Shown: positions 19,208 to 32,900, counted from the stretch's first letter. The stretch: DNA of 64,000 nucleotides from Candidatus Woesearchaeota archaeon (GCA_016185755.1 JACPMX010000014.1:53868-117867); one strand, 5' to 3'. Numbers and translations are program-made. The notes: generated by a model from the letters alone, not told the origin.

Positions 19208-19251
19208 GTTTCACTCACTATAATTATTAATGCCATTAACTATTTAAACCT

Positions 19252-20478
19252 TTACCCCAGCCTTATTATGACGCTTCCTGCCGCGCTGCTGATTGTCAAG
19301 TTGTTTCCTGTCGTGTTCATTACTGGATTTGGGGATGCGCTTGGATCTATAGTTACTGCATCTATTGTTCCGTTTATGCTTAGTTTTTTGGTTGGAGAAG
19401 TCGTCCCGATGCCGACATTGCCGGAACTATCAACAAACAAATCGCCGCTTCTTGTTGGCTGTGATGTTACATTCAAAGTCCCCTGAACAGTCAAAGTTTG
19501 AGCTGGAGTTGTCGTGTTGATGCCGACGTTGCCTGCATTTTTTACTATGAAATATACTGTTCCAGCACTTGACTGGGCTTGTATTAAATCACCGCTCTGG
19601 CTTTGATTCACCAATAAAGCAGGAATCGTGCCTCCTATCGGAGAAACATCAAGATATCCTCCTGGTTTTTTTGTTCCGATTCCAAGCTGGCTGTTGCCCC
19701 ACAATGTGAATATCCTGGCCCCATCAATATTATTCATCGATACAATATCTGAAGCGCCGCTCCCGCCTCCTGTAATATGCAGGGTAGGCTTGTTTGTCCC
19801 ATCTCCAATTTGCCCCATTGTAGCAGATGTAGAGCCTAAAATATGAAAAGTTGCATTTGGATTGTTCAATCCTATACCCACATTATTTGTGCTTCCGTTC
19901 ACATACAAAACATTGCTTAAGTTAACGCTTCTTCCATCAGTTCCAGAAGCGACTTGCAGTAAGTAGTTTGATGAAGGAGTTCCAATTCCAACCAAGTTAT
20001 TTGTGCTGTCTGCATAAAGTAAAGTTCCAACAGTCAAATTTCCAGCAACGCTCAAATTCCTAACGAAATAGCTTGCATTCGGGTTCAATCCCTCTGAAAT
20101 GTTTGCCCTGAATGAATAAGGGGAAGATGTCAGGTTTATCCTTGGCGAGCTTTCATTGTCAGCGCTTACTGTAATCCCCAGATAATACTGGTCTGCAAAG
20201 CTCAGATTAATCCCGCTCAGAATGACGTCATAGATTCCGTTTGCGTCTGTTGTTATGTTGTAATCGGTGAGCTGCCATAAAACATTTCCATTTGTTGCAG
20301 CGTCATAAATCTTAAAGGTAAAATTAAATGTCCCCTGCTGCGAAGCGCCTGCAAGATTTGTCAATTTGCCCTGCAAGGTCAATGAGTTTGGGATAGCAAA
20401 AGCTATTGAGGAAATAATAAGCAGCGCAAACAAAAGCAATATTATGAATTCTGCTTTTTTTTTGTTTATCTTTTTCAT
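19252..20478 (-). CDS. Exported tail-fibre/adhesin-like protein with VGIGTxxP repeats
   Basis: N-terminal hydrophobic signal; repeated NVGIGTTSPTKKLSINGT / LGIGTKKPGGYLDV / VGINTTTPAQTLTVQGT motifs typical of phage tail-fibre-like proteins. Confidence 0.8.
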   Translation of the reverse strand: MKKINKKKAEFIILLLFALLIISSIAFAIPNSLTLQGKLTNLAGASQQGTFNFTFKIYDAATNGNVLWQLTDYNITTDANGIYDVILSGINLSFADQYYLGITVSADNESSPRINLTSSPYSFRANISEGLNPNASYFVRNLSVAGNLTVGTLLYADSTNNLVGIGTPSSNYLLQVASGTDGRSVNLSNVLYVNGSTNNVGIGLNNPNATFHILGSTSATMGQIGDGTNKPTLHITGGGSGASDIVSMNNIDGARIFTLWGNSQLGIGTKKPGGYLDVSPIGGTIPALLVNQSQSGDLIQAQSSAGTVYFIVKNAGNVGINTTTPAQTLTVQGTLNVTSQPTRSGDLFVDSSGNVGIGTTSPTKKLSINGTIDAVTIDPSASPNPVMNTTGNNLTISSAAGSVIIRLG

Positions 20479-20609
20479 TTTTGCTTTTTCCTCAGGTCAT
20501 TCAGCACCAGGCTCCTTATGTAATCAGACTTGTCCACGCCCATGCTTTCTGAAACTTCAACTATCAAATCATCAAGCTTCTTCGTTATGTTAAACCTTAT
20601 TTCTGGCAT
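20475..20609 (-). CDS. 44-aa ribbon-helix-helix (CopG/MetJ-like) DNA-binding protein; not in the supplied ORF track
   Basis: MPEIRFNITKKLDDLIVEVSESMGVDKSDYIRSLVLNDLRKKQK*; stop overlaps the start of 19252..20478 as ATGA. Confidence 0.85.
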   Translation of the reverse strand: MPEIRFNITKKLDDLIVEVSESMGVDKSDYIRSLVLNDLRKKQK

Positions 20610-20610
20610 T

Positions 20611-20717
20611 TTGGCTTAAAATAGTATTAAATTCGGCTTAAACTCGGATTAAATACGTATTTCATTTGATATACTTGTTTTAATTCCGTACTAAAAACGG
20701 ACTAAATTAGTAGTAAA
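20611..20717. promoter_or_regulatory. 11-bp-phased direct-repeat array upstream of the RHH gene (candidate operator)
   Basis: Units ttggcttaaaa, tagtattaaat, tcggcttaaac, tcggattaaat, (acgtatttcat) at 20611/22/33/44/55, and cttgttttaat, tccgtactaaa, aacggactaaa, ttagtagtaaa at 20674/85/96/707. Confidence 0.7.
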
Positions 20718-20760
20718 TAAGGATGTTCAATATACTAACTTATATATAAATGTTACTATT

Positions 20761-20952
20761 TTGTATACTGGTATAGGATTTTTGTTAAAGAATTCTAATT
20801 GCGAGTTTGAAGCTAATCTTATATCGCAAATGTCCTATCTTAGAAACAGGCTCAATTATTACGGGAAGGAAATAGACTTCGGCTTTTATGGCAAAAACAG
20901 GGATGGATTTGGCAAAATTATAGGGCTGCTTAAAGAACTGGTCAAGAAATAA
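20761..20952 (+). pseudogene. Possible C-terminal remnant of a HEPN-like protein
   Basis: ISQMSYLRNRLNYYGKEIDFGFYGKNRDGFGKIIGLLKELVKK without a convincing start codon; resemblance judged by eye. Confidence 0.3.
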
Positions 20953-20969
20953 AAATAAGATATTCGATT

Positions 20970-23900
20970 TTATGGGTTGGCAAACTTCTCAACCAGCAAG
21001 CCTGTCAATTTCAAATTTCCGTTGCTGTCAACCACTGCAACAATCCTGTCATTGCTGTCCCTGAACTCAAGGTTAGTGCCTGTCGGAGTGATGCCTTCAT
21101 CTTCCGTAAGAACCCCTTTTAGGAACAGGAAGCCTGTGGAGTTTATGTATGCTATTGCATTTGCAGAGCTGTTTTGCACTATGAAGGAGATTGGAGTCGC
21201 ATTCAGGATTGTCAATGCCTGCGTCCTGTTCCCGAGCAGGTACATGTCGCCCTTGTCGTCAATCGAGGCAACATTTATGCCGGCAGCATCGGTTATCAAA
21301 AATCTTTTGGCCGAAGGGCTTCTTTCATTCAGGGAAATCTGCCTTGTTTCTGTTGTATTGGCGCTGCTGGCCCTGTCCCTTACAGTCACATTGTAGAAAT
21401 ACAGGTCGCTCTGCAGCCTTGTGAAGTTCAGGAAGTAGGTTGCTGCTGTGAAATTTGTCTCATTTACCAGGCCGCTCTTGTTGTATAAATAGAAAGTCAT
21501 GTTGGCAAAGTTGGCCTCGGTTATTGTCACGTTTATTGCAGTATAGTTTCTTGCAAGATGGGTGTCATTGGCTTCTGTATTCGGGCTTATAAAAGATACC
21601 TGCGGATTTGCAGTGTCAACTCCCACTAATTGCTCTGTGGAATTCGTTCCCATATTCTGCACTCCGCTTGTGTCGACTGCATTGTCCGTGCAGTTCACAG
21701 TCCACCTGTAGTAGCCGTCGCTTAAGTTCACGCTGAAAACGTTTGTTGAATTTTTCACCAGCTGGGATGCTGCCGCAGTCGCGTTGATGCTCCCGTTGAC
21801 AAGCAAAGTGCAGTTGTTCAGGTCATTGAATTCGAACACGGCAAATGTGAATGACACAAGCCTTGCAGCGCTCCATGAGTTGTTCGACGGGCTGTCAAGC
21901 CTTATTCCGGGCGCTGTGTTGTCCACGATTGCAAACCTCGGCTCGAACTTGATGTTGGCTGCCGTATCGTTTCCAAAGATTTTTATTACATATTCCTTGT
22001 CGCCGCTTGTGTTTGAGGTGTTCCAGTCATAGAAATAGTCACTTGTCACCTCAGGGGAGCTCCTGTTCATCGTGAAGTTTGAGCTGCCGTTGAATGCAAA
22101 CGTCAGGCCTGAGACATTGCTTAACGCGTCAGTTGCAGAGACATTGACCCTGAAAATCCCTCTTATGACCTGCCTTGGAGACGGCTTGTTGAATTCCACT
22201 ATAGGGGGTGTAAGGTCAATTACATATGTCAGCAGCAATGAGATTGAATTCCCGGCGCTGTCATTTGCTGTTATCGTGATGTTTGTCTTTCCCTCAGGAA
22301 AACCAGTTGTATTGATGCTGTAAGAGTCGATGAAATCCATGGAATCCAGTATATAATTGCTGCTCCAGCTTACATTGTACACATTTGACCCCCCTGAGTC
22401 CGTGACTGTGAAATTTATGGTCCTGTTGCCCCTTATGCTTGTGTCATTTGGAGGGTCAATCAAAGTGATGACAGGGGATATGGTGTCTATTTTTATGAGC
22501 CTGAAAGTGCCGTTGCTGTTGTTGTTTCCAATTGTGTCAGTGCAGTTCACATCCCACCTGTAGATTCCGTCTCCAAGCACGACATTTGAGAAGATGTTCT
22601 CAATGCCCTCTGAAATGCTGCTGTTTGTCCTGTTTATTGTGCCGTTTATCACCAATGAGCAGTTTGGAATGCCCGTTGTTATGTCATTTGGCACATAGAC
22701 AAAAGCCACGCTTGCATTCTTCCATGTGTCATTCAAAGGAGCGTCAAGCCTTATGCTTGGCTGGGTGTTGTCTATCGTAGCGGATATGTCAGCCCTCACG
22801 ACATTTCCGTTTGTGTCATTGCCGTACACATAGAGCTTTCTCTGGCCGTCCGTTACAATTGTTGTGTCAAAGTCGTAAAAGTAGTCTGTTCCAGCCTGCG
22901 TCATTGTGAAATTTTGCGCTGCTCCGTCATAAGTGAAATTGACGAATGCAGCATCATCAAGCCGCGCTGTTGAAGAGACATTAATCCTGAAAGTTGCCCT
23001 CACAGCCTGGTTCGGGCTCGGGGTGTTGAAGGCAACAACAGGCTGCACATTTGTAACTGTGAACCTGAAATAAGCTATTGCCAAGTTTCCGACGCTGTCA
23101 TTTGCGAAGATGCTTATATTTACATCTCCATCCTGCCAGAAGCTCGTGTTGATGTCAAAAGTCCCGTTGAAGTCGCTTCTGTTTGGCGCGTTTAAAGTCC
23201 CGTTGTTCCAGCTTACGTTTACCGCTCCAAAGTTGTCCGTTATTGTCAGGTTGATGAAAGTCCCGTTGTTGAAGCTGCTTCCGTTTGGGGGATTGTCAAG
23301 GGTTATTGTCGGCGCAGCGCTGTCTATGGTGAAGTCATTGTCGCTTGTGTCTTCTGCAAACTCGTAGCTGTCGTTTGCAACAGCCTTTATTCTTACCTTG
23401 TTGCTGTTGATGCTGGGCACAAGCCAGTCATAAGTGCCGTTGTTTTTCAGCCCGCTTGCAATTGCATTCGGGAAAGTCAATCCTGAGTCAGTCGAATAAT
23501 ACAGGTTTATTGTCACATTGTCATTTTCAGCATCGCTTGTCGAGTTAATCCATGACACGTTGTAAGTCTGCCCTCCCCTCAGCTTTATTCCTGTTGCATT
23601 CGGGGTTACAATTGCCGGAGCTGGCGGCTGGGTATTTATGGTGAACTGCCTTGTTGTCGAGTTGCTTGAGTTTTCAAATGAGTCGTCAGCATGCGCCTTC
23701 CAGTAATAAGTTGTTCCCCTTGCTGTCGATACAACAAATGTGGTTGATGTTCCCCTGTAAACTTGCGTTGATGGGTTTGCGTTCGTGTCGAAGTAGACAA
23801 TGTAATTGACTGTGTCGGTGTCGTTGTCCTGGGTTGTGTAGTTCAGTATTACGCTTGTAGTCAACAGCCTTGAGTTGTTTGCAGGCGCATTCAATGTTGG

Positions 23901-26900
23901 AATCTCCGGAACCGTGTTTTCCCTGAAAGTCAGGTTTTCTGTTGAGTTTGAGTTTTTTGCCGAGTCATTTACATAGGCCTTCAAAGTGTAATTGTAGCCG
24001 TCTATTGTATTTATTGTGACATTGCAGTCCAGTCCCCTCACTTCCATTGTGAAGTTTGTCGCATTGTCTGTTCCGTTATGCACTTGCAAAATGCAGGAGC
24101 TTATGCTTACATCCCTCATTGTTATGTTTATTTTTTGAACATTTCCCTTTGCCCTTGAGCTGTTTGCAGGCGTCGGAGGAACAAATGTAATGTTCGGCGC
24201 AGCCCTGTCAACAGTGAACAATCTTGTTTCTGTCGTGTTTGAATTTCCGGCGCTGTCATTCAAATAGCCGTAATAATTATAGAATCCTTCCCTTATCTCA
24301 GTCTGGTTGAAGAAGTATCTTCCAAACTCCGCGTTCATTGAAGCGTTGATTTCCTGCGCTGAAAGGTTTCTGTTATAGATTCTGATTTCGTCCATTGAAC
24401 CGTTCCATCCAAACGATGAAGTGATGCCTTTCTCAGCTCCAACAATCATATGGAAATTCGAAATAGAGCCGGATTGAGTTGCGCTATGTATCTCCACGCC
24501 ATTAACATAGAGCCTTGTTGTCCCTCCGCTTCTGGTGAGGGCAATTGCGTTCCATACATCTGTGCTTAGTGTATAGGTTGCGTCAGTTGTAGCGGAGCAG
24601 CAGGCCTGTCCTCCAACAGCATAACGGAACTTATTGGCGCCGCTCTCTTCTATATACTGTAATAAGAAATTGTTTCCTGCCCCCATTTCTATTATGTAAT
24701 GATTGTTCCCAGTCCCATGCTGGAAGAGGTTTGCCCAAAGGAAGACTGTAAAATCCCCTGTGCCGAAATTGAAATAAGGATTGCTGCTTATGTTGATGTT
24801 ATCATTAATTCCGTCTAATGTCACAGCAGCCCCTCCAAACCTGTAATCAGTCTTGTTTATTGCAGGGCATCTTCCCAAATCAAGCCTGCAAGTGCCACTA
24901 TTATTATACTTGCTCACATCAGCGAACAAAGAATCATTCTCTCCAAGATTTGTATCATTGTTGAAATGCATGTGCAATACTAAAGAGTCATCCCATACTG
25001 TTACATTAGTTCCGTTCCAGTTCACAATGAAAGTATTTGGATTTACTTCAGTAACAGAGAAGTTGATGTAAGTGAAGTTTCTTTGAGTAATTGTGTTGTT
25101 TGCATCTGTTGGAGTTGTGAAATTCAGCCTCGGGAAAATAGTGTCTATTGTGAAATTCCTTATTGTTGAATTCGCCCCTAAAGCAATTCCATCATCGCAG
25201 TTTGCCTTCCAGAAATAGATTGTGTTGTTCAAATTAGTCCAGTTGAATGTTGTAATTGTTCCGTTTGCAGTTACTGGATTTGACACATTAATCGTTCCGT
25301 TCGGCAAAGTTGAGTTGTCACCGTAGAAATTGCAGGTGAATAATTGTGCAAAAGTGTTATTGTCGCTTATTGTTACATTTAGTATAGTATAATTCACATT
25401 GAAGAATAAGCCGCTTGCAGGCGCATTTATTACCGGAGCGTTTGGAGCTGCATTGGATTCAGTATTGAAGGTTTGGAATGCCTCCCCTGATATGTTTGCG
25501 TATGTCGTGTTCACCTTTATCGTGAAAGTTCCGGCAGTTGTTGGCGCTGCAAAAGTGTAGTTGAAATTGCCGAAAGCGTCAGTGAATATTCCGGAATAGT
25601 TTATTGTCACATTGTTCAAGATTGGGGTGTACCTTGGGTCAGATGTGTTTAAGTCTATTTTGTACTGGAAGTACCTTGATAGCTCCCCTGTCGTGGACAG
25701 CGTATTGTTGCTCAGCCCTTTCCATTGCGAGAATGTGCTTGAATCATTTGAAGTTCTGTAGCTTACATTTAGCTTCAAAACTGCTCTTTCGTAATGCTTT
25801 CTTATTTCATCAGTGCTTAAAGAAATGTTCCAGATTAAGAGTTCGTCCATCTGGCCATTAAATCTTTCAAGGATGTTACATTGCTCGCACCATCCTATTA
25901 ATAATGGCTGGGTGTTGCTAATGCTCCCAGTCAAGCCCGATGTGCTTGTGCTGCTGTCCAATAATCCGTTTAGATAAAATTTGGCTAGGCCACTAGTTCT
26001 ATCCGCCACAACAACCCAATGCTGCCATTCATTAGCCCTGAAAACTGCATTTGAAGTTAATGTTATTTGTGTTGGGCCATCATCAATATTGAACCTCATT
26101 TGGTTGTTGATTGAAACCCATTGCAGTTGAGTTGTGCCGCCTATAGATTTGTCAAATATGCCCATCAAAGAGCCAAGAGATTTTGCATTAATCCATGCTT
26201 CTATTGTTACATCGCCTGTCCCAAAGTCAAGGCTGTTTGCATCACTAATATTCACATAATCGTTAAGTGCATCAAACACCAATGCCTTTGAAAACTTTCC
26301 ATCTGTGAAGTTCCTTCCAAAATCGCTAGTTGAATTGAAAATTCTTGTTCCATTGTTGCCGTACTGTGAATAATCAATTATCTTTGCGCCTGCGTGCTGT
26401 GCTATTTTGTCGCTTGACAATGTAATGTTCCAGATTGCGACTTCGTCAATCTGTCCGTTTATGAAGCTGTTCAAATTGGTGTCATAATTACCATTTCCTA
26501 TCAGCACAGTGTTGTCGCTCTTTGTTGCATTGTAAGTCAGCCTGAAAGTGGAATCATAGCCTCCGCTTAATGTGGCTGCTTGTTTTACACCATCAATATA
26601 AATTCCAAAGTCCCTTGCATCGCCAAATTCTGTGTGGTAGGTTGTTGCAAAATGATGCCAGTCGTTTATAGAATATGTTCCTGTTGTAACATATTGCATA
26701 CTGTTAATTGCAGGGTCCTGAATCTGCCACCTTATGTTTGGCCCAGCTTGTGAATTTACCTCATAAGAAACCCAGTTGCCATTTGCTAATTTCCTGCTTA
26801 CAAAGTAATGTGTGCCTGCATCAAATACCTTTGCCCAGAACTCTATTGTTATTGTGTCATTCGGCCTTAAAACAGGTGAATCAGTCACGTTTATGAACTT

Positions 26901-29900
26901 GTTTTTCCCAAACTGCATGCATTCGCCAAACTTGCAGCTTGTCTGGTTTATGGTGGCATTGTGAATCATGCTTGCATTCAGCCCATTGTTGCTCCTGTCA
27001 ATTCCGTATCCAGAATGCTCTGCAATGTCCGCTGATGAAAGCGAAATGTTCCAGATTGCGACTTCGTCCATTAATCCTTCAAAAAATCTGATATCCCCAT
27101 CATGGCTTCCTATTCTTAATGGCTTGTTGCTGTCAGAGATTGAGCCTGTAACTGCAGTTTGGCTCTGAAGAGAGCCATCCACATAAATCCTGATCTGGCT
27201 TTCGTCATAAGTTGCCGCTACATGCACCCATGTGTTGTTTTTCGCTGTAACTGCCGAGTTGACAGTGTATGTTGTTGGCGTAACATCCAGCCTGAATTGC
27301 CATGTGCCGTCTGTCTGTATCCAAATTCTGTATGCATTATCCTTGTCGGCAATATCCTCTATAGCTCCATCAACAGCTGTTGGATAAACCCAAGCTTCCA
27401 TGGATACAGATTTAGTCAAATTGATAGTCTCGTTAAACGGCACCTGCACGTCATCATCAACACCATCAAAGAAGAGGCATTTGCCAAACATGCACCTTGT
27501 TTCATTGTAAATTGGGGCATCGATAGTACCATTATTCCCGTAAATGGAGCTGTCAACAGACAAAGTATTATTCTCGCCTATTGAGCTGTCATTGTTAAAG
27601 TGGAACAATACAACAGTGCTTGCGTTTGCAGTTAATGGCTTTGCGCTTGATTTATCAAACGGCATGTACAGCACAAGATTTTGCTCATTTGCTATTGTGT
27701 GTGTAACATTCAACTGCCTCTCTGATTCCAAAGTGTCATTGTTGAACTTCATGTACAGGACAGTTGAAGAATTAATCAAAGAGCTCAAATCCTGCTGGTA
27801 CAGATTGCTTATTCCTTTGTTATCTGCCCCTTGATACCATGAGATATAGCTCCAGTTCACAACTGCCTGAGCATCAAAGACTTGGCTTGTAAAGTTTGAA
27901 GTGTTGAAATATCCCCATCCAAGCTGGTAGTGCTGCAAAATAGTTTCATTGCTTAAAGAAACATTCCAGATTGCTACTTCGTCAATTGTGCCGTTGAATT
28001 GGCTATCACCAGACTGTCCGCTAATGGTTAATGTTGGAATATTATTAATTGAAGCTACAGCTATACTTCCACTCGTTATCTGAAACCCATCTTTATAGAT
28101 TATTCCAGTGCTTCCATCCCAAGTGCCTGCAATATGCTGCCATTTGTTCAGCTCATAAGCGCTATTGCCTGTTGAGATGCAATTATTATTGATGCAGAAC
28201 TGTATTCTTGTGCTTTGGCCTGCAACCCCTGTTCCAAGCCTTAAAACTACAACATTTCCAGCTTGCTCCGCTATAATTGGCATGTATCCACCATTTGTTC
28301 CAAAGCTGTGTGGATAGACCCAAGCCTCAAAGGATGCTGAAGTTGCTCCGTTTAATTCAGTAAAACCGGTTGCGCTTGCATTTACAAAATCAGTTGTACC
28401 ATCAAAAGTCAGTCCGAATGAGCCAAACTTTGTTGTTGAGTTCCATGCAGGGTCATCGCTTGCAGCAGCATTGTCTTTCCCAAGCGTTGCATTATTTCCA
28501 TAAAATGACGAGTCATTTGTATATTGTCCTGTGCCTTCCTCAAAATGCAGCAATAAAACAGTTGAAGCATTTGGAGAAATAAATCTATCTCTTGGCATGT
28601 TCAATGTTTGATTTAATAAAGAGCTTACATTTATAGTAACATTCGCCCCTGCCCCAGTTCCAACAACCCTTGAGGTTATCAAGTTCAGGCCTGTAGTGAG
28701 ATTTCCTCTCACAAAATCCGTATCCGAATCATCAGTAAAAATTCTTCTTGAAGGGTTTGTTATGTTGAAGTTGATGTTTGACTCGTCAAGGAAGATGTCA
28801 ATTGGGTTGTTGCTTACATTTGTTCCATTGCTCAAGTTGATATGGCCTGAAACAGCCACATTGGAGCCGATTAATGCAGCGCTTAAGTTGAGGCTCATGT
28901 TAAGCTGCAGCAATTTAATCACGCCCTGGCTTGATATGTTCACCAAAAATCCATCGCTGTCAAAAACAGTGATGTTCCATCTCCAGGTTCCTAGCTGGGT
29001 TAAATTGAACGAGGAATTATACAAGTCTCCAACTGCTGCTGTGTCTGACAAGTTAAATATGCTTCCATCCGGGGCAAACAAAGTGAAATTGACATAAGTA
29101 ATTGTATTGTCTGAATCTGTAACATTCGCAACTATTGTTACATTCCTGTTAAATATCGGGAAAGACGGAATTGTATAATTTGCATTTATGACAGGAACTG
29201 AAGTGACCCTGAATGTTGTTAATGCTTCACCCGGGATTGTATCAGCATAAGTCGCATTGACTTTTACAGTGTATGTTGCTGCTGTTGTTTGTCCAGCTAA
29301 AGTGTAGTTGTAATTTCCATAAGAATCCGTATATATATTGGAATAATTCAAGGTTACATTGCTCACAATTACTGGCTTGGAAGAATCGTTTGTTGCAAAG
29401 TCCAATCTGTATTGTATGTATCTGGAAACGTTGCTCAATGGAATTGCACCGCCTATTCCGGCCGAAGCCCAACCAGAGTATGTTACATTGTCATCCGATG
29501 TCCTGACATTTGCTGTTATGTTTGCGCCCGGCTGGGTGACATTTCCGATAATGACTGCAGTCCAGTTTGTCTTGTAGCCTGCATCAAAGTATTGTGAGTA
29601 GAAAGTTCCTGTAAATGATTGGGATGAATTTGCAGGAAGTGCTCCGGAGCTTATAGATTGTGTTAATATTCTAATTCTTCCATCACCGCCTAAACCTCCT
29701 ATGCCTGGAACGTTTGACGCACCTGAATCACCTGAAGGATCGCCACCACATCCTGCTCCGCCAGAGCCTCCTGTAAGTCCTGCTCCTCCCCCTCCCCCTC
29801 CCCCCTTATCTGCTCCTTGGCATACCGATGCGCCCCCGTTGCCGCCATTGCCTCCTTGGCCGCCGGATGCACCTGTAGCGGCAATAGTTCCAATATTTAT

Positions 29901-32900
29901 TGAAGCTGTTGTTATTAAGATGCTTCCGCCCGCTCCTCCCCCTCCTCCTGAGCCTCCTGAGCCTCCACCACCACCACCACCATTGCCTACAGTCCCAGAG
30001 CCTGCATTTGAACCGCCTGTTCCGCTAGTTCCAGAGGTTCCATTTGCGATTATAAGTCCACTGTTAATAGTTGCATTAGAAAATATGATTATGATTCCTC
30101 CGCCATTGCCTCCTTGGCCTCCGTTGCCGCCATTGCCTCCTGCACCGCTTGTTCCACCTCCTGAAGTTCCGCCGCTGCCAGCACCATGTCCTCCTGCGCC
30201 CCCGCCCCCGCCTGAGCCTAAAAATATCTGTGATAAATTTGCTGAACCGTAAGTTGCTGCTGCCGTACCTCCTGTCCCTGTTGTTCCAGCAGGTGCAGCA
30301 GCGCCTCCCCCGCATTTGCCGCCAGCAGACGCAACTCCATCAGTTCCTGCATTTGAAGTCGAATAAGCGCCTCCTGCGCCCCCGCCTCCAAGTCCTCCTG
30401 AACCATATCCTGCTAAGCATCCTCCTGAACCTACTGCCCCAGAAGCCCCTCCTATGAATCCGCCTCCTCCGGCCCCAACTCCTAATCCAGATGTTCCGTT
30501 AAATCCTGATGTTCCGCTGTTTCCTGAGCCGCATGAAGCACAGCCTGAGCCGCCAGTACCGCCAGAGCCGCCAGTACCGCCAGCAAATCCTTTTGCAGTT
30601 GTGTTGATTGCCCCATTTATGGTGACTGTCCCGTTAGCCCTGAAAACTACAATCCCTCCCGTCAGATTATTATACGCGGGAGCTGTGATTGAAGCTCCTG
30701 AATTAACTGTAACATCAACAAAATTCGGAACCCTTACAATCTGAGTCCTGTTATCCCTTTGCTCATAACTATTTGTTAAGGGAGTTGTTATTGTGATGTT
30801 GTTGCTGCTCACAGAATTGATTATCCTGAATTCATAATTTCCTGAATAAGTCCCGTTCATTGAAATAATCAATATTTCATCACCTGACTTAAACCATGTT
30901 GATTGGTTAACCCCGATGACAGTAGCTCCAGCAGGCAAGCTATCATTTGCGATGTAAGTGTAATTATTCACAATAGAATTCACTGCAGCTACTGTAATGC
31001 TTCCATCGCTTCCATTCCCGACATTGACGGAAATGTTTAATGTTAAATTCTCCCCATCAGTTTTAGTCCCATTGTAAACTCCAAGATTGAAGTCAGCAGC
31101 AGCATTGTCTGTGAAGTTTTTGCTTATGGCCTGCTGGGTTGAATCAACAAAAATCCTGATTAAGTTGTTGCTCACATTAGTCCCGTTGCTTAGATTTATA
31201 TGGCCGCTGACAGCAATCGGCGAAGAGGCAGGAATAAGAGTGGCATTTAGATTTTCTGTTATCTGCATCAAGGTTATATTTCCAATTCCAATCATATTTA
31301 CTATAAACCCATCAGCATCCGTGACAGAAACATTCCAAAGCCAAGTGCCGTAATTTGTAAGATTAAAGCTGACATTGTACAAATCACCAACTCTTGCAGT
31401 GTTATTAGTTAAATTTATAATGCTTCCATTTGCTGGCTTTAAGGTGAAGTTGATGTAAAGAATATTATTGTCAGCATCAGTAACATTAACAACAAAAGTC
31501 ACATTCTGCCCAAATCTTGGATATGTTGGAATTGTTATGTTGGTATTTATTACAGGAACTGATGTGGCCCTGAATGTTGCCAAAGCTTCGCCTGGAATTG
31601 TATCTGAATAAGTTGTGTTGACCTTGACAGAGTATGTTGCTGCTGTTGTGCCTGCTATTATGGTAAAGTTATAGTTGCCATAAGAGTTTGTGAAGATGCC
31701 TGTATAATTGACTGTGACATTCTGCAAATAAGGAGTTCTGCTTGAGTTGCTTGAGTTGAATTTGGCAAGGTACTGGAAATACCTGTTTACTGCATTTGCT
31801 GTAATCTGGCTTAGCGCATTATCGCTTACTTGGGACCAATCGTTAAATGTTACATTGTCAGCGCTTGTCCTGTAGTAGAGACTTAGATTTGTATTGACAG
31901 GAGTTGCATTGCTCCATAATATATTGGTCCAATTTACAACAGCGCCTGCATCAAACACTTGGGACGTGAAATTCCCTTCTTTGGCATAGACTTCTGTTGT
32001 GTTATATCCGGAAATTGGGTTTGTATTTCCTGTTGAAGTTAAAAACTCAAGCTTAATTCTTCCAACGCTTCCATTGCCGCCGCTTGAAGTTCCAGTCAAT
32101 ATTCCTCCGGTTCCATTTGAAGCATTCACTAGGAAATTGCCCAAAGAAATGGAAACCCCTTTAAGCAATATTGCACCTCCTGAGCCTCCCCCACCATAAG
32201 CGTTGTTTGAAGTGCCTGTTCCCCTTCCGCCATCTGCCAAAATGCTGCCCGTCACAGATATATTGTTTGCAGCTATGAATATTATCCCTCCTCCATCTCC
32301 GCCTTTGCTGTCCGGCGAAACAGTTGGCCCTCCTCCGCCTGAGCCAAAAATCAACTTGCTTAAGTCCGAAAATCCATAGGGAGTTCCAGCCTGTCCGCCA
32401 TCTCCAGTTGTTTCAATGCTGCCTTTTGTTCCGTTGGTTGCGTAGCCTGCCCCTCCTCCTCCACCCTGGCCTTCGCAAGCTCCTGCACCTCTTCTTTCCC
32501 CTCCACCTCCGCCTCCATCATTATTTGCAGTTGAAGTATTTGTCCCAAGGCCTCTTACACTTTCTCCTGCAAAGGCCCAGCTGCAGCCATTTGAAGTTAA
32601 GCCGCCCCTGTATCCTTTTTCTGTGACATTGATTCCTCCGGCAACGCTGACATTTCCCCTGCTCCTGAATGCAACAATTCCGCCTTGGAAGCCTTCCCAA
32701 TCTAAAGCGGTAATGTAAGCCCCGCTCAATATAGTGACATTGGCATAATTTGGAACCCTCACTATTTGGGTTGAATTTGCTATGGTGCCATTAAATCCGC
32801 CGGAAGTATAATTATTTGCAAGTGGCTTATTCAATGTAATATTGTTATTGCTTAAAGCAGCAATTCTTTTGAATTCATAATTCCCTGTGTAAACTCCTCC

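Noticed and set aside
29701-30252. 183-aa + strand Pro-rich ORF (PPPPPEPPEPPPP)
   Set aside because: Antisense of the Gly-rich block of the giant protein (GGN/GGC read as NCC/GCC); no independent signals.
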